NCBI GenBank assembly: GCA_020636225.1
Contig: JACJYI010000005.1
Span: forward strand, 310,001 to 374,000
From: Lewinellaceae bacterium
GTDB lineage: Bacteria; Bacteroidota; Bacteroidia; Chitinophagales; Saprospiraceae
Direction of reading: 5' to 3'
Length of the DNA stretch: 64,000 nt
The first letter of the stretch is position 1. Each line of letters opens with the position of its first letter. Both the position numbers and the translations under genes were made by a program. The notes under the pieces were generated by a model. That model was given only the letters and a program-made list of their open reading frames with translations. It was not told the DNA's origin and did no database searches. Positions 16,935 through 25,622 of this stretch are shown here, in pieces.

Positions 16935-17020
16935 TTGATACGATATGATTCGAAATGGTACGAATGTGATACGATTAAGTTGATACGATATGATTCGAAT
17001 GGATACGCTAGTGATACGAT
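16935..17020. promoter_or_regulatory. Direct repeat of 41 bp upstream of fic, candidate operator
   Basis: Two copies (16935-16975 and 16980-17020), 45 bp apart, each contain TTGATACGATATGATTCGAA and end in GTGATACGAT. TGATACGAT thus occurs four times within 90 bp, immediately upstream of the Fic start at 16904. The winged-helix domain of the Fic protein is the obvious candidate binder (inference). Confidence 0.65.
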
Positions 17021-17089
17021 GCCAAACAGTCGAAGAAGCGTGTATCCTGGGCTTTCCGGTCGGATACGACCTGAAGTTACCGGGGATCC

Positions 17090-17228
17090 TACCCGAATAA
17101 CTCCCTTGCCAGCTCATCCACGCGAGAGACGGGCCCCAGTTCGATTTGTAGGTTCCTGATGGACAGCTTCTTCATGTTGTCCTTGGGTAGGGAAAAATGT
17201 TTGAATCCCGGGCGATCAGCCTACTGTA
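17090..17228 (-). pseudogene. radA 3'-end remnant A, part 1 (split by IS)
   Basis: The sequence matches the last about 45 codons of the intact radA at 27207, including the stop (TAG at 17090-17092), at roughly 80-85% identity by eye. Homology runs up to the insertion site of the IS5-type element and resumes at 18790. It cannot encode RadA. Confidence 0.85.
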
Positions 17229-18789
17229 GTCGTCCCTGAAAAACCCCTGCATCACTTGCTTCATTCATAATCCAAGGAGTGAAGCAGTTGACTTTTACTT
17301 CTCATTTGATTCCAATTGGCCAGAAGGAAGCCGAATGCAGCCATCTCAAAGGACAGAGAAGCCCACATATCCCGCAAAAATGCCCAAAAAGATGACCTGA
17401 TTTGATTCAGGCGCATCTTGAGGTTGAATGCCGCTCCGGCAAGTAAACAATTTACTGCATCTCCTCTTTCTCCGGCCAGGAAGTTTCGTCTCATTCGATG
17501 ATCTTCCTTCAGGTGGCCAATAATTGGTTCTATCCCTGCTCGATTTCTAAAGCGTTTTCTTTGTTTTTGCTTGTCGTAACTCGATTGACTTTTATTTCCT
17601 GATGTCGGGATCAATATTTTGGTTTGGCCAATTTCTTTTCGTCCGCGATATCCTCGGTCTGCGACTACTGTTTTTGGTCGATCACCTCCTGCATCTCGAC
17701 GGATGCGTTCAATTTGGTCCAGACTTGTCTCCAGTGTATCTCCATCATAAGGGTTGCCCGTGAAGCTTTTCATCCCGACAATAACTCCACTTTTTGCATT
17801 TCTGGCCACCGAAACCTTGCATCCAAATTCATATTTCTTATGCGGCTTCCCTTTCGCTATACACCACACAGCAGGTTCATGCAGGCTGTATCTTTTGTTT
17901 TTGGATGACTTTTTTTGCGCCAACACTGATTCAAACAGATTCAAACTCTGACCGTAGTATGCCAGGGCCTCTGAATCCAGCTTTCTTAGTAATTCTCGTA
18001 CCAACCTTCCGGCTATTGTCTTGAGTTTCCGACTTGCTTTCCTCGCCGCCTTCTGTCGACGGGGATGAGTGCCATTGTGCAGTTTCATCCGTAGCCCCTT
18101 TACCACAAAACGGTACGACTGTCGCAAATCAACTCGCTCCGCTTTAGCGTAAGACCAACAGTATTTGATGATCTTAAACGCCAACTTACTGTCTGTTGGA
18201 AACGTTATATTCTTTTCCTGAACCGTTGTGTCAACTTGAACTTCTTCCTCTAACTCACTACCAAAATGCAACCTCACTGTCAGGCTTAATACCTTTTCCA
18301 TTCCAGTCTCACCAACCCGCTTTCGGAAATACACAAAATCTGTTGGATCAAATGGTGGCCTATGTTGAAAATATTGTTCCCCGGTAAAATATTGCCAATA
18401 GGGATTTTCTACCCACCTCGCCAATACGGATTCGTCACTTTGATTATGAAGCTGCTTCAGCAACAGCATACCAACCATCGTACGAATGGGAATGCTCGGT
18501 CTGCCTTCTTCAGAATATGAATCCTTCAATTCATTTTCAATCCAATTCCAATCTACCTCTTTGGCTAAGATGATTAGCTCATGGCTCATGTTCACCATCT
18601 GGTCTAAGCGCATCCGGAAGAGGTCATGTTGATCCTGTGGTAGAAATTTTCCCAACATTTTTTGCAAGGTTTTTTACTCAATTCTTGCTTTCCTTGCGAA
18701 AAATAAGGCCTACAATCCAAATGTTCTGACCTGCTTTGACCTTATTGTCAAGTTATTAGCATGTTGTGAATAACTTTTTCAGCGGCGAC
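17229..18789 (-). mobile_element. IS5-family-like insertion sequence, 1561 bp
   Basis: The left end GTCGTCCCTGAAAAA and the inverted right end GTCGCCGCTGAAAAA match at 13 of 15 positions. The element is bracketed by a 7-bp direct repeat TACTGTA (17222-17228 and 18790-18796), interpreted as the target-site duplication. The flanks are the two halves of one radA remnant, so removing the element restores continuous radA homology. It contains a single transposase gene. Confidence 0.9.
17261..18667 (-). CDS. IS5-family DDE transposase
   Basis: A 468-residue transposase, apparently intact. The N-terminal part has RTMVGMLLLKQLHNQSDESV and the aromatic block VENPYWQYFTGEQYFQHRPP, typical of the DUF772/IS5-type N-terminal domain. 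The DDE domain shows the first Asp in VQVDTTVQEKNI, the second in VVADRGYRGRKEI and the Glu in RAGIEPIIGHLKEDHRM. The C-terminus GAAFNLKMRLNQIR is also family-typical. No frameshift is seen, so the element could be active. It fills nearly the whole IS. Confidence 0.9.
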   Translation of the reverse strand: MQKMLGKFLPQDQHDLFRMRLDQMVNMSHELIILAKEVDWNWIENELKDSYSEEGRPSIPIRTMVGMLLLKQLHNQSDESVLARWVENPYWQYFTGEQYFQHRPPFDPTDFVYFRKRVGETGMEKVLSLTVRLHFGSELEEEVQVDTTVQEKNITFPTDSKLAFKIIKYCWSYAKAERVDLRQSYRFVVKGLRMKLHNGTHPRRQKAARKASRKLKTIAGRLVRELLRKLDSEALAYYGQSLNLFESVLAQKKSSKNKRYSLHEPAVWCIAKGKPHKKYEFGCKVSVARNAKSGVIVGMKSFTGNPYDGDTLETSLDQIERIRRDAGGDRPKTVVADRGYRGRKEIGQTKILIPTSGNKSQSSYDKQKQRKRFRNRAGIEPIIGHLKEDHRMRRNFLAGERGDAVNCLLAGAAFNLKMRLNQIRSSFWAFLRDMWASLSFEMAAFGFLLANWNQMRSKSQLLHSLDYE

Positions 18790-18932
18790 TACTGTACGTG
18801 CAGGTCGATGCGACTGGCGTCCCGTACCTCGCCGCTCAGGCAGACTTTACCTGCGACACATTCCGTCGGTTGGATGGGGATGTCAACCAGGATGGACAGC
18901 AAGGCTACCAGCTCAGCCAGGTTGAAACGATC
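18790..18932 (-). pseudogene. radA 3'-end remnant A, part 2
   Basis: This continues the remnant after the IS. It aligns with the radA region at about 27345-27485, with conserved blocks GCAGGTCGATGCGACTG and ATTCCGTCGG. Homology fades at about 18932. Parts 1 and 2 together equal the last about 90 codons of radA. Confidence 0.85.
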
Positions 18933-19051
18933 TATGGGAGAATATTACACAAAAACGTTTCAGTGTGTGGAGGAGGAGGGGACCTTTTTTAGGTTTCTAT
19001 ATTTACTGGAGCAAACCACTTACTGAGCAACCTGCTCCATTGTCAGTTATT

Positions 19052-19435
19052 TCATTTCTTCACAAATCCCATCATTGGTCCATCCAATTCCGGATGATGA
19101 GACACTGTCAAATTATCGTTTTTAAGAATGTAATCATATTCAACTCCTTTTATGGTCATTGTTTCGTCTGAAACATCAATATGATATGAACCAGTTGGTA
19201 GTATGAAGGGATATTTCAGTTCAACATTATTGACAATGGTCAGCAAATTTGCTGGGATGTCAAATGTCCAAGTAATATCATTCTCATTCAGTTCTGGCAA
19301 ACTGGGCAAGAAAGCTCCATAGCCGACCATTTGCCATTTCCCATGTAATTTATTGGGAATTTCATCGAGGTCGTTACTTTTATTGCAGGAGAGTAAAATT
19401 CCTGTAGCAGTGATGAGAAAAAGCAATTTATTCAT
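19052..19435 (-). CDS. Small lipoprotein, lipocalin-like fold possible
   Basis: A 127-residue protein with the lipoprotein signal MNKLLFLITATGILLSC (Cys17). The mature part starts KSNDLDEIPNKLHGKWQMVG; a K-W-x-x-V-G strand near the start followed by short strands (TWTFDIPANLLTIV, YDYILKNDNLTVS) is like the lipocalin-type envelope proteins of Bacteroidota. The match is weak. The gene is AT-rich and sits alone between radA remnants A and B, so it is likely cargo of an inserted segment. Confidence 0.65.
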   Translation of the reverse strand: MNKLLFLITATGILLSCNKSNDLDEIPNKLHGKWQMVGYGAFLPSLPELNENDITWTFDIPANLLTIVNNVELKYPFILPTGSYHIDVSDETMTIKGVEYDYILKNDNLTVSHHPELDGPMMGFVKK

Positions 19436-19665
19436 AGCGATATATTTCAGTGTACACTCGGAAGGAAAAACATCTTGTTGAGATTCTTTAAAAAAAATAT
19501 ATCCGCCACACCAATGGTGGATACTTACATTTCCTCAGCCTATTGTATTCGTATTTCCATCTGATTGGTGATGTATCTGATATTTCATGTTGAATGGAGG
19601 GTTTGGATACATCGCACCCAAATATAGCACTGTATCGACTATATTTCCAAGAAACGGGTCCTTCT

Positions 19666-19905
19666 CTACCCGTACAACTCCCCTGCCAGCTCATCCACCC
19701 GGGACGCAGGCACCAACTCGATCTGCAGGCTCTATGTGGACAACCTCATCCTTGTTGTACATGGAAAGGAAGAAGCGCTGGAATCCCAGGTGTTCGGCCT
19801 CCTGCACACTCAGGTCGATACGACAGACAGCCCTTCACTCACCGCACAACCCAATTTCGGCAAAGAACGCGTCGCTGTGATATTGGATGGCGCTGCCCAG
19901 GGGGT
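19666..19905 (-). pseudogene. radA 3'-end remnant B
   Basis: The minus strand matches the last about 78 codons of radA, including the TAG stop at 19666-19668. Conserved stretches include CAACTCGATCTGCAGG and GGAAAGGAAGAAGCGCT. Indels break the frame near 19730, and homology ends at about 19905. It differs from both remnant A and intact radA, so the three tails are not recent copies of one another. Confidence 0.85.
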
Positions 19906-19925
19906 GGGCAGCGGGCAGCTTGCGT

Positions 19926-20102
19926 TCACTCATCTTTGGAGCTCAACCATCGTTTCACCAGCCAAACGCCCAGGAACATCCCGGCGATGATGAGGATCAG
20001 TGCATAGTCGCTGATCCAGGTCAAAGCCGTGTATTCATTGATGATCACCAGGATGATGGTGACCAGGATGATGCCCAGGGCCGGCAAGGCGTTCTTCTTC
20101 AT
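19926..20102 (-). CDS. Small two-helix membrane protein
   Basis: A 58-residue protein starting MKKNALPALGIILVTIILVI; the longer upstream frame to 20261 overlaps the acetyltransferase and is not credible. It has two hydrophobic helices separated by NEYTALTWISDYA, and ends with basic VKRWLSSKDE. No family was recognised. It follows the GNAT gene by 49 bp on the same strand and is probably co-transcribed. Its stop lies 21 bp from remnant B. Confidence 0.6.
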   Translation of the reverse strand: MKKNALPALGIILVTIILVIINEYTALTWISDYALILIIAGMFLGVWLVKRWLSSKDE

Positions 20103-20151
20103 GGTTGTTCGTTGGTCAGCGTGGATGGTGGTTTGGTGGGAGCAGACGTTT

Positions 20152-20697
20152 TCAGACTGATGATCCAATTTCAGTTGCTCTTGGGTTGACCAGTGAATAT
20201 ACGTGTACCAACTGTTGGTCTTCCATGTGCTCTTGTGCGAATGTAAAGTCAAGCTTGTCAAGCACCCGGATCGATCCCGTATTTTCAGGAAGCACCATGG
20301 CGATCAGTCTGTTCAGGCCCAGCTGGCCAAATCCGAGATCCACGCATGCTCGTCCGGATTCCGTAGCGATTCCTTTGCCCCAATATGCGCTCATGAATCG
20401 ATATCCAAGGTCCACTTCATCCAAGTCTTCCAGGTATTTCAGTCCCGTGAATCCGATAAACCGGTTGGTTCCTTTCCATTCCACGGCAAGTCGGCCAAAC
20501 CCGTACCGGTTATAATCGCCAAGGACATCCTCGACAATTCTTCTTTCCATTTCATCTCTGGAAACCACGCCGCCGTCACCGGTAAACCTGCTGACGTCCG
20601 CATCCAGGTTCATTTGGTAGGCAGGCTCGATGTCCGCCATCGTAAATGGCCGAATGAGTAGCCGTTCGGTTTCAATGAATAGATCCGGAAGGGACAT
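20152..20697 (-). CDS. GNAT family N-acetyltransferase (RimJ/RimL type)
   Basis: The start is MSLPDLFIETERLLIRPFTM (20697), giving 181 residues; a Met 20 codons upstream lacks family similarity. The pattern is typical: ETERLLIRPFTMADIEPAYQ, then RYGFGRLAVEWKGTNRFIGF, VDLGYRFMSAYWGKGIATES with the acetyl-CoA loop WGKGIATE, and LNRLIAMVLPENTGSIRVLD. The QxxGxG/A loop is represented by YWGKGIA. Family members acetylate protein N-termini, antibiotics or other amines; the substrate is unknown. A small membrane protein gene follows on the same strand. Confidence 0.9.
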   Translation of the reverse strand: MSLPDLFIETERLLIRPFTMADIEPAYQMNLDADVSRFTGDGGVVSRDEMERRIVEDVLGDYNRYGFGRLAVEWKGTNRFIGFTGLKYLEDLDEVDLGYRFMSAYWGKGIATESGRACVDLGFGQLGLNRLIAMVLPENTGSIRVLDKLDFTFAQEHMEDQQLVHVYSLVNPRATEIGSSV

Positions 20698-20938
20698 GGA
20701 TGAGGATTTGTGAATGGCACCTGTCGGCTTGGATGGGGTGAGCAATCGGATGGGCATGCCCCATATCTTGGCCCTGCGCCTTTAATGATCAAACTCCGGT
20801 AAATATAGCTGGTGATCAGGAAACAAAGGTTCGGAATGGAGAATGCATCATCGATCCATCAGGGTCGATGTCCTTGTGCGGCAACGGGTACCTCTGTGAG
20901 CCGATTGATGTTCTTCTGCACGTTGTTGGTTACCGGAT

Positions 20939-22327
20939 CTAATCATTCTTCAAGAGTTGGTCAAGGATGATCCTGATTTCAGTGGATGAGGGTTTGGGTG
21001 CGACAGGATCTATGATCTTGCCATTCGTATCGATCAGTACATAGGATGGTGTGCCATAAACCTGATAATCATCAAAAACCTGGGAGTCGAGGAATTTATC
21101 TGACCAGAGACATGTTCCGACATTTCTTTTCTCTTTCACATAATTCATCCAGGTATTCTTGTCTCGATCGGGCGAAATGCTGATGAATGCAATATTCTCT
21201 GTTCTGTAGTCAGAATACAGGTTTAAGAAGGAAGGCAATTCCCGTGCACTCCGCGGACAGGTCGTCAGCCAGAAATCCAGATAGACATATTTGCCAGTGA
21301 AGTCCTCCAGGGACACAGTATGGCCATCTATGTCCTCCAGGGTGAACGAGGGAGCAACTTGACCCGGGGCGATCCGCTTTTTCTCTTCGTAGGCCAGCTT
21401 CAGTTGCTCTGCATAGTTGGCATCTGTGTTCTTTTTCTTGAAATAGTTGTAATGGCTGTCAAATCCAGTGATTCCCTGCTCTTTCAATTGGCCGAGCATG
21501 GCATTGTACAGGCAATATGCTCGAATGACATCATTTTCCAAATGTTCTATAGCCTGCAAGGTTTCAATGAATCTGGCATCAGTGGCGTTCTGTTGAATGG
21601 AATCCAACTGGTTGTATCCGGTGGTTGATGCCCTGTCAATGTAGAAGTACAGGAAAATACGATAGTCGGGTACATCTAAAAGGCTGGCATCTTCGATATC
21701 GAGGTCATTGAGAAAGTCATAGTAGCCGGGATACTGCTCATCCTGGCGTTCACCCAGTAGGATTTTGAGGTATGCTACCTGGTAATCAATGGAAGCATGA
21801 ACATATTTCTCAAAGACAGAAGAGGTCTTGTGAGGTTCAAAAAGGGTAGCAAGATATGCCTTGCAATCTGTTGTAAAGGAGTCCAGATATTGTGTTGCCA
21901 ATTCCAGTGGCTGCGAGTAGATATAGGAATAGTCAATGCTGTTTGACTTGACTGAAATGGAATCCAATAAGGAATTCTCTCTTTCCAGGTCACCCCCAAA
22001 CCGGAACGTGTTCTCTATGTCCTCTGCATCAAACGAAACATACAGCGATTTGCCTTCCTCAAGGAATATGTCCTTCCTGATGTCCCCATAGATGAGCTTT
22101 TTAATGGCCGGATCGGTTAGCGTCAGATGGATGGAGAACAAGTCTTCTTCTACTGGAATGGGTTCGTACCACGAGCCTTTGCCCATCGTGTCATAGATTT
22201 TCAATACCGTGCCATCATGATGTTCTATGGCCCCGGACAGGGTCGTCTTGTTCAGCTGAGTATTGTTGTTCTGACCAAACACATAGATGGGCAAACTGAT
22301 CAGTACGATGACGTAGAGATGTTTCAT
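20939..22327 (-). CDS. TlpA-like thioredoxin-fold protein with a CxxS active site
   Basis: A 462-residue exported protein: signal MKHLYVIVLISLPIYVFGQ, a DUF4369-like N-terminal region (TLSGAIEHHDGTVLKIYDTM), a long helical middle, and a C-terminal thioredoxin domain of the TlpA/AhpC type starting APSFTLEDIDGHTVSLEDFT. The expected CxxC is replaced by Cys357-Pro-Arg-Ser360 in FWLTTCPRSARELP. The cis-Pro loop YGTPSYVLID is intact. Homologues in this family reduce or isomerise disulfides in the periplasm; with a single active-site Cys, simple two-thiol reduction is unlikely. No partner gene is adjacent. Confidence 0.85.
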   Translation of the reverse strand: MKHLYVIVLISLPIYVFGQNNNTQLNKTTLSGAIEHHDGTVLKIYDTMGKGSWYEPIPVEEDLFSIHLTLTDPAIKKLIYGDIRKDIFLEEGKSLYVSFDAEDIENTFRFGGDLERENSLLDSISVKSNSIDYSYIYSQPLELATQYLDSFTTDCKAYLATLFEPHKTSSVFEKYVHASIDYQVAYLKILLGERQDEQYPGYYDFLNDLDIEDASLLDVPDYRIFLYFYIDRASTTGYNQLDSIQQNATDARFIETLQAIEHLENDVIRAYCLYNAMLGQLKEQGITGFDSHYNYFKKKNTDANYAEQLKLAYEEKKRIAPGQVAPSFTLEDIDGHTVSLEDFTGKYVYLDFWLTTCPRSARELPSFLNLYSDYRTENIAFISISPDRDKNTWMNYVKEKRNVGTCLWSDKFLDSQVFDDYQVYGTPSYVLIDTNGKIIDPVAPKPSSTEIRIILDQLLKND

Positions 22328-22445
22328 TGGGTTTTTTGATTGGATAAGGAGGGATGGATGAGTAAATCTCCTGGCAATCGTGTGTGGAGACGCAGTGGCG
22401 ACGTTTAGGAGCCATTGTTGATCTCCACGGTATTATAGAGCGTTT

Positions 22446-23021
22446 TTATTCATTGTCAGTTTCAAAGTTGTTAATTGCTTGTCTATACTCCTTGACCCAA
22501 AGTCTGTACGAAAAGTAAAAAATTGAAATTATCATGAGTCCATAAATAACATACAATGGTCTGCCAACTAAATCTCTAAAAGAATTATAAAATGAGATAT
22601 TATAGAATTGACATAAATTATGAATTGTTGCTAAGAAACTTACAAGAATAAAAACACGAACTAAGACATATCCTGAATGAGCAAGAAGCGTCTTTTTGTT
22701 TTTCGGTGTTTTATAGAATATTTCAAGAAATCGGCCCTTTTCATTAAAGTATAGTTCTGAAACAAAGTCAGACAGATTATTTGAAGAGGACTTGATTTTT
22801 GTCGTACTATACATAAATGAATAGTAGTAGAATGCATAAATAACTGCTCCAATCACAATTACGTTGGCTATAATTAATCCATTCCAGCCAGCCCCAAAAA
22901 ATCTGTATAAGGGGTTTTGTTCGCCTGTTGGGTTGTCAAAAAACCAAAGGCTCGTTGAATAGAAGTCACAACCTCTTGTAAAGAGAAGAAGAAATGTCAG
23001 TAAAAAAAATTTTAGCTTCAT
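22446..23021 (-). CDS. Hypothetical membrane protein, AT-rich
   Basis: A 191-residue protein with four predicted membrane helices: the N-terminal MKLKFFLLTFLLLFTRGC segment, GLIIANVIVIGAVIYAFYYY, VLVRVFILVSFLATIHNL and PLYVIYGLMIISIFYFSYRL. A hydrophilic loop between helices 2 and 3 (residues 75-110) carries KNKKTLLAH. No family was recognised. The base composition is markedly AT-rich and the gene lies next to the IS91-type element, suggesting imported cargo. Confidence 0.6.
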   Translation of the reverse strand: MKLKFFLLTFLLLFTRGCDFYSTSLWFFDNPTGEQNPLYRFFGAGWNGLIIANVIVIGAVIYAFYYYSFMYSTTKIKSSSNNLSDFVSELYFNEKGRFLEIFYKTPKNKKTLLAHSGYVLVRVFILVSFLATIHNLCQFYNISFYNSFRDLVGRPLYVIYGLMIISIFYFSYRLWVKEYRQAINNFETDNE

Positions 23022-23075
23022 AATATTCGTAGTTTGAATGTTGATTTCGTTTTAAACTGCCCTATAACTCCAAGG

Positions 23076-23102
23076 AAAGTTGTCGCCCCTTGCGACAACT
23101 TT
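23076..23102. repeat. Perfect 11-bp hairpin, candidate IS91 terminus
   Basis: AAAGTTGTCGC and GCGACAACTTT enclose the loop CCCTT. It lies about 185 bp past the transposase stop and directly after CAAG. It is probably the oriIS or terIS structure (inference). Confidence 0.7.
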
Positions 23103-23285
23103 TCGAGTTGAACGAGACCCTTTGGTGTATAGGGAAACGCTCTCCAATCGGAACTCTGATGATCGACAAAGGCTTATACCAAAGATAAGGTATTTGCTCG
23201 ATTGATGCATGTCCTGAGCTTTGCCGTATGGTTTGGCCTGAAGGGTTGATCTATTTCCTTGTCAATGTGGCTGTTTTACGTGCCA

Positions 23286-24572
23286 TCAGGCAAAAGAAGG
23301 ATAGGCGGTAGTCGAACGATCCGCTCTTTGATGAACCGGTCTGCGCCAGGATGTCGGTGGTGCTCGTTCTGTTCCAGGGGCCAGGTATTGACCCAGATAG
23401 ATCCGGTCCGGTGGATATTCTGTCTTGATGAACGACTGACCCTGGCAGTAGTCGCATTGATACAGTTCTCGTTTCAGCAGTGCCGTGATGATCTGCAGTG
23501 CAGTGCGTACTGTGGCCGGATGTGCCTTGATCGCTTCTTCTGCCTGATTCCGTATCAGCGTGCAGGTGTGGTGCAGACCGTAATGCCGGCTCTTCTGAAA
23601 ATGACGGGGCAAGACGTGCTGAATGATCTGATGGATGGCCGTGAGCGGATCCAGGTGCTTGATGGCCTTGGGTGCCGCACATTCATTTTGTTGATTGCGG
23701 TAATCGTTGTACAGGATGGCCACTTCGTCCGTTTGAGCCAGATATTTCAGGCGGTTATTGCTGATGGCGATGCGGTTGATATAGCGGGCCAGATACGATT
23801 TGAGCACGTCCGTTTGAGTTGTGGCCCGGGTGGAATGGACCACCCATCTGATCTTGCCGACTTCATGAAGCAGATCTTCATTCCCTTGCTGGCTGGTGAT
23901 CTTCTTTTGGGCGATGTCCTTTCGGATCAACTGAAGACTGATGGCTTTGAACGTGCCGCACATCTTGCGAAACGAAGCGATCCAGTAACGATGTGTCGGA
24001 TAGACCCATTTGCCAGACGGTTCAAGCCCGCCAAACGTGACCAGTGCGTGAACGTGGACATGATACTTCATATCCGATCCAAAAGTGTGGAGTACAGCCG
24101 TCATGCCCGGGAGGACCGTTTTATCTTTCATTTGTGCCTGGACCGTCTTCCAGGCTGCTCGCATCAGGATACTATAGACTGCTGATTTATTGCTTCGTGC
24201 CAGGCCATTGAGTTGATGAGGCATCGTAAACACCAGGTGGACATACGGGATGCGCAAGAGTTTTCCCTGCAAAGCATCCGCCCACTGCTCACGTTTGATC
24301 GACTGACAAACCGGACATTGACTGTTGCCACAGCTCTTGTAGATGGTTACCTGCTCCCCGCAGCCCTTGCAGGTGTAAACGATTCGCCCTAGTCCCGGAG
24401 TCCGACACAAACGCACTGACCGAATGAAGGCAATGGCACGTTGATGGGGCTTGTAGGCTTGGATATAGCGTTCACCGTGTGCTCTGAACAACGCACCTAT
24501 GCTGTTGGTATCTGATACCGGATAGCCATCCCATTGATCGGATGCTGAACGTAGCGGTGTCTTTCTACACAT
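23286..24572 (-). CDS. IS91-family HUH (Y2) transposase
   Basis: A 428-residue protein. An N-terminal zinc-ribbon is visible as CKGCGEQVTIYKSCGNSQCP plus a following VC. The HUH metal motif is HVHVHALVTFGG. The catalytic region is SYLARYINRIAIS, with two tyrosines spaced YxxxY as in IS91. The protein appears full-length. It would nick single-stranded DNA and transpose by a rolling-circle process. Its first 25 codons overlap the end of the tyrosine recombinase gene in another frame, so the two are translationally linked. Confidence 0.9.
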   Translation of the reverse strand: MCRKTPLRSASDQWDGYPVSDTNSIGALFRAHGERYIQAYKPHQRAIAFIRSVRLCRTPGLGRIVYTCKGCGEQVTIYKSCGNSQCPVCQSIKREQWADALQGKLLRIPYVHLVFTMPHQLNGLARSNKSAVYSILMRAAWKTVQAQMKDKTVLPGMTAVLHTFGSDMKYHVHVHALVTFGGLEPSGKWVYPTHRYWIASFRKMCGTFKAISLQLIRKDIAQKKITSQQGNEDLLHEVGKIRWVVHSTRATTQTDVLKSYLARYINRIAISNNRLKYLAQTDEVAILYNDYRNQQNECAAPKAIKHLDPLTAIHQIIQHVLPRHFQKSRHYGLHHTCTLIRNQAEEAIKAHPATVRTALQIITALLKRELYQCDYCQGQSFIKTEYPPDRIYLGQYLAPGTERAPPTSWRRPVHQRADRSTTAYPSFA

Positions 24573-25381
24573 AGACCGATATACCGGATGGTGGTCTTCA
24601 ATTGCTTATGACCCATCTGCTCTTGTAGAAAAACCAAATCTGTGCCACCTTCAAGGTGATGTGTGGCGTAGCAATTTCGCAAGGTGTGGATTCCACCCGG
24701 TCTCTTGACACCGGCATTCTTTTTGGCTTCCTGCAACGCCCACTGGACTGCTCGCTGTGACAATGGCTTCCCCTTGTTCTTGCCATTAAACAGGTACTCC
24801 TCCGGTCGCTCGCGCAAATAATATGTCCGCAGTAGTTCCAGCAAGACATCCGGAATCAGGACATAGCGGTCCTTGCCTCCCTTTCCTTTGGCGATGCGGA
24901 TCTGCTTGCGATTTCCGTCCACATCGTCAATGCGCATGTGGATGGCCTCACTCAACCGGACACCAGTGACATAAATAAAGGTCAGCAATACCTGATGTTT
25001 AAATGTCGAAGCGCCTTCAATAATCTTGACAATATCCTCCCTGGAAAATACCCGTGGTAATTGTCTCTCTTTTCTGGGACGAGGTAATTTCTGTATATCC
25101 CACCGAAGCATCAATACATTTTTGAACCACTTCTGAATGGCCGAATAATCACTATTGACCGTTTGCCAGGCTTTGTTACTTTCGAACCGGAATACCAGGT
25201 ACTTGCGCACCACATCATCACTCATTGGAATATCCGGACAATTGTCGTCCCACCAGTCCAGAAATTGGTACACGGCCTGCATATATGCTGTCACCGTCCT
25301 TCTGGAAAAGTTTTTCAAAACCATGAACTCTTCGAAATCATCCAGGTGATGATCGTAGATGTATTTGAGCTGCCTGCGCAT
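24497..25381 (-). CDS. Tyrosine recombinase linked to the IS91 transposase
   Basis: I start at MRRQLKYIYDHHLDDFEEFM (25381); a Met at 25429 is an alternative. The SAM-like core-binding domain covers residues 10-95. The catalytic domain is complete: Arg in GVRLSEAIHM, Lys in GKGGKDRYV, HxxR in HTLRNCYATH, His in MGHKQLKT and the nucleophile Tyr in TTIRYIG. It lacks the extra helix that marks integron integrases. A subset of IS91 elements is known to carry such a gene; its role is unclear. The gene overlaps the transposase start by 76 bp. Confidence 0.9.
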   Translation of the reverse strand: MRRQLKYIYDHHLDDFEEFMVLKNFSRRTVTAYMQAVYQFLDWWDDNCPDIPMSDDVVRKYLVFRFESNKAWQTVNSDYSAIQKWFKNVLMLRWDIQKLPRPRKERQLPRVFSREDIVKIIEGASTFKHQVLLTFIYVTGVRLSEAIHMRIDDVDGNRKQIRIAKGKGGKDRYVLIPDVLLELLRTYYLRERPEEYLFNGKNKGKPLSQRAVQWALQEAKKNAGVKRPGGIHTLRNCYATHHLEGGTDLVFLQEQMGHKQLKTTIRYIGLCVERHRYVQHPINGMAIRYQIPTA

Positions 25382-25494
25382 AAGATGGATCGGGTTGGTG
25401 CAGGCCAAATCTATATGTACAACAGGCAATTTGTCAATAGCTCAATCTGCGCATAATCGGATTTATTGAGGGGGCTTGTTCAACGTTTTGCAGA

Positions 25495-25596
25495 TTGGTG
25501 ATGGGCGGGCTTTTCAGCATAAATGTTAATTCGGAGAATTGAACTTTCGGCTGCCACAAAACTGTCAAGCGCAGACGAAACCCCGCCTATTGCTAA
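25495..25596. repeat. Large imperfect palindrome flanking the RlaP-like gene (left)
   Basis: The arms 25495-25513 (core GATGGGCGGGCTTT) and 25578-25596 (core AAACCCCGCCTATTGC) pair at 14 of 19 positions with a 64-base interior. It lies between the IS91-type element and the stop of the RlaP-like gene. The layout, a single gene followed by a long imperfect palindrome, recalls attC-like cassette ends, but no integron consensus is met here. Confidence 0.55.
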
Positions 25597-25622
25597 TGTG
25601 CTGTTATGGGCTGGGCTTCCTT

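Larger units (their letters stand above)
23075..25487 (-). mobile_element. IS91-family-like element with a linked tyrosine recombinase
   Basis: Boundaries are approximate. The left edge is placed after CAAG at 23071-23074, next to an 11-bp perfect hairpin (23076-23102), as expected for an IS91 terminus. The right edge is placed at the CTTGTTC at 25475-25481 or a few bases beyond; CTTG and GTTC are the reverse complements of the IS91-type target tetramers CAAG and GAAC. Inside are an HUH transposase and an upstream, overlapping tyrosine recombinase. Rolling-circle elements make no target duplication, and none is seen. Confidence 0.7.

Noticed and set aside
24497..25429. Tyrosine recombinase as an integron integrase
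   Set aside because: It lacks the extra helix of IntI proteins, and it overlaps an IS91 transposase. The nearby palindromes do not meet the full attC consensus.
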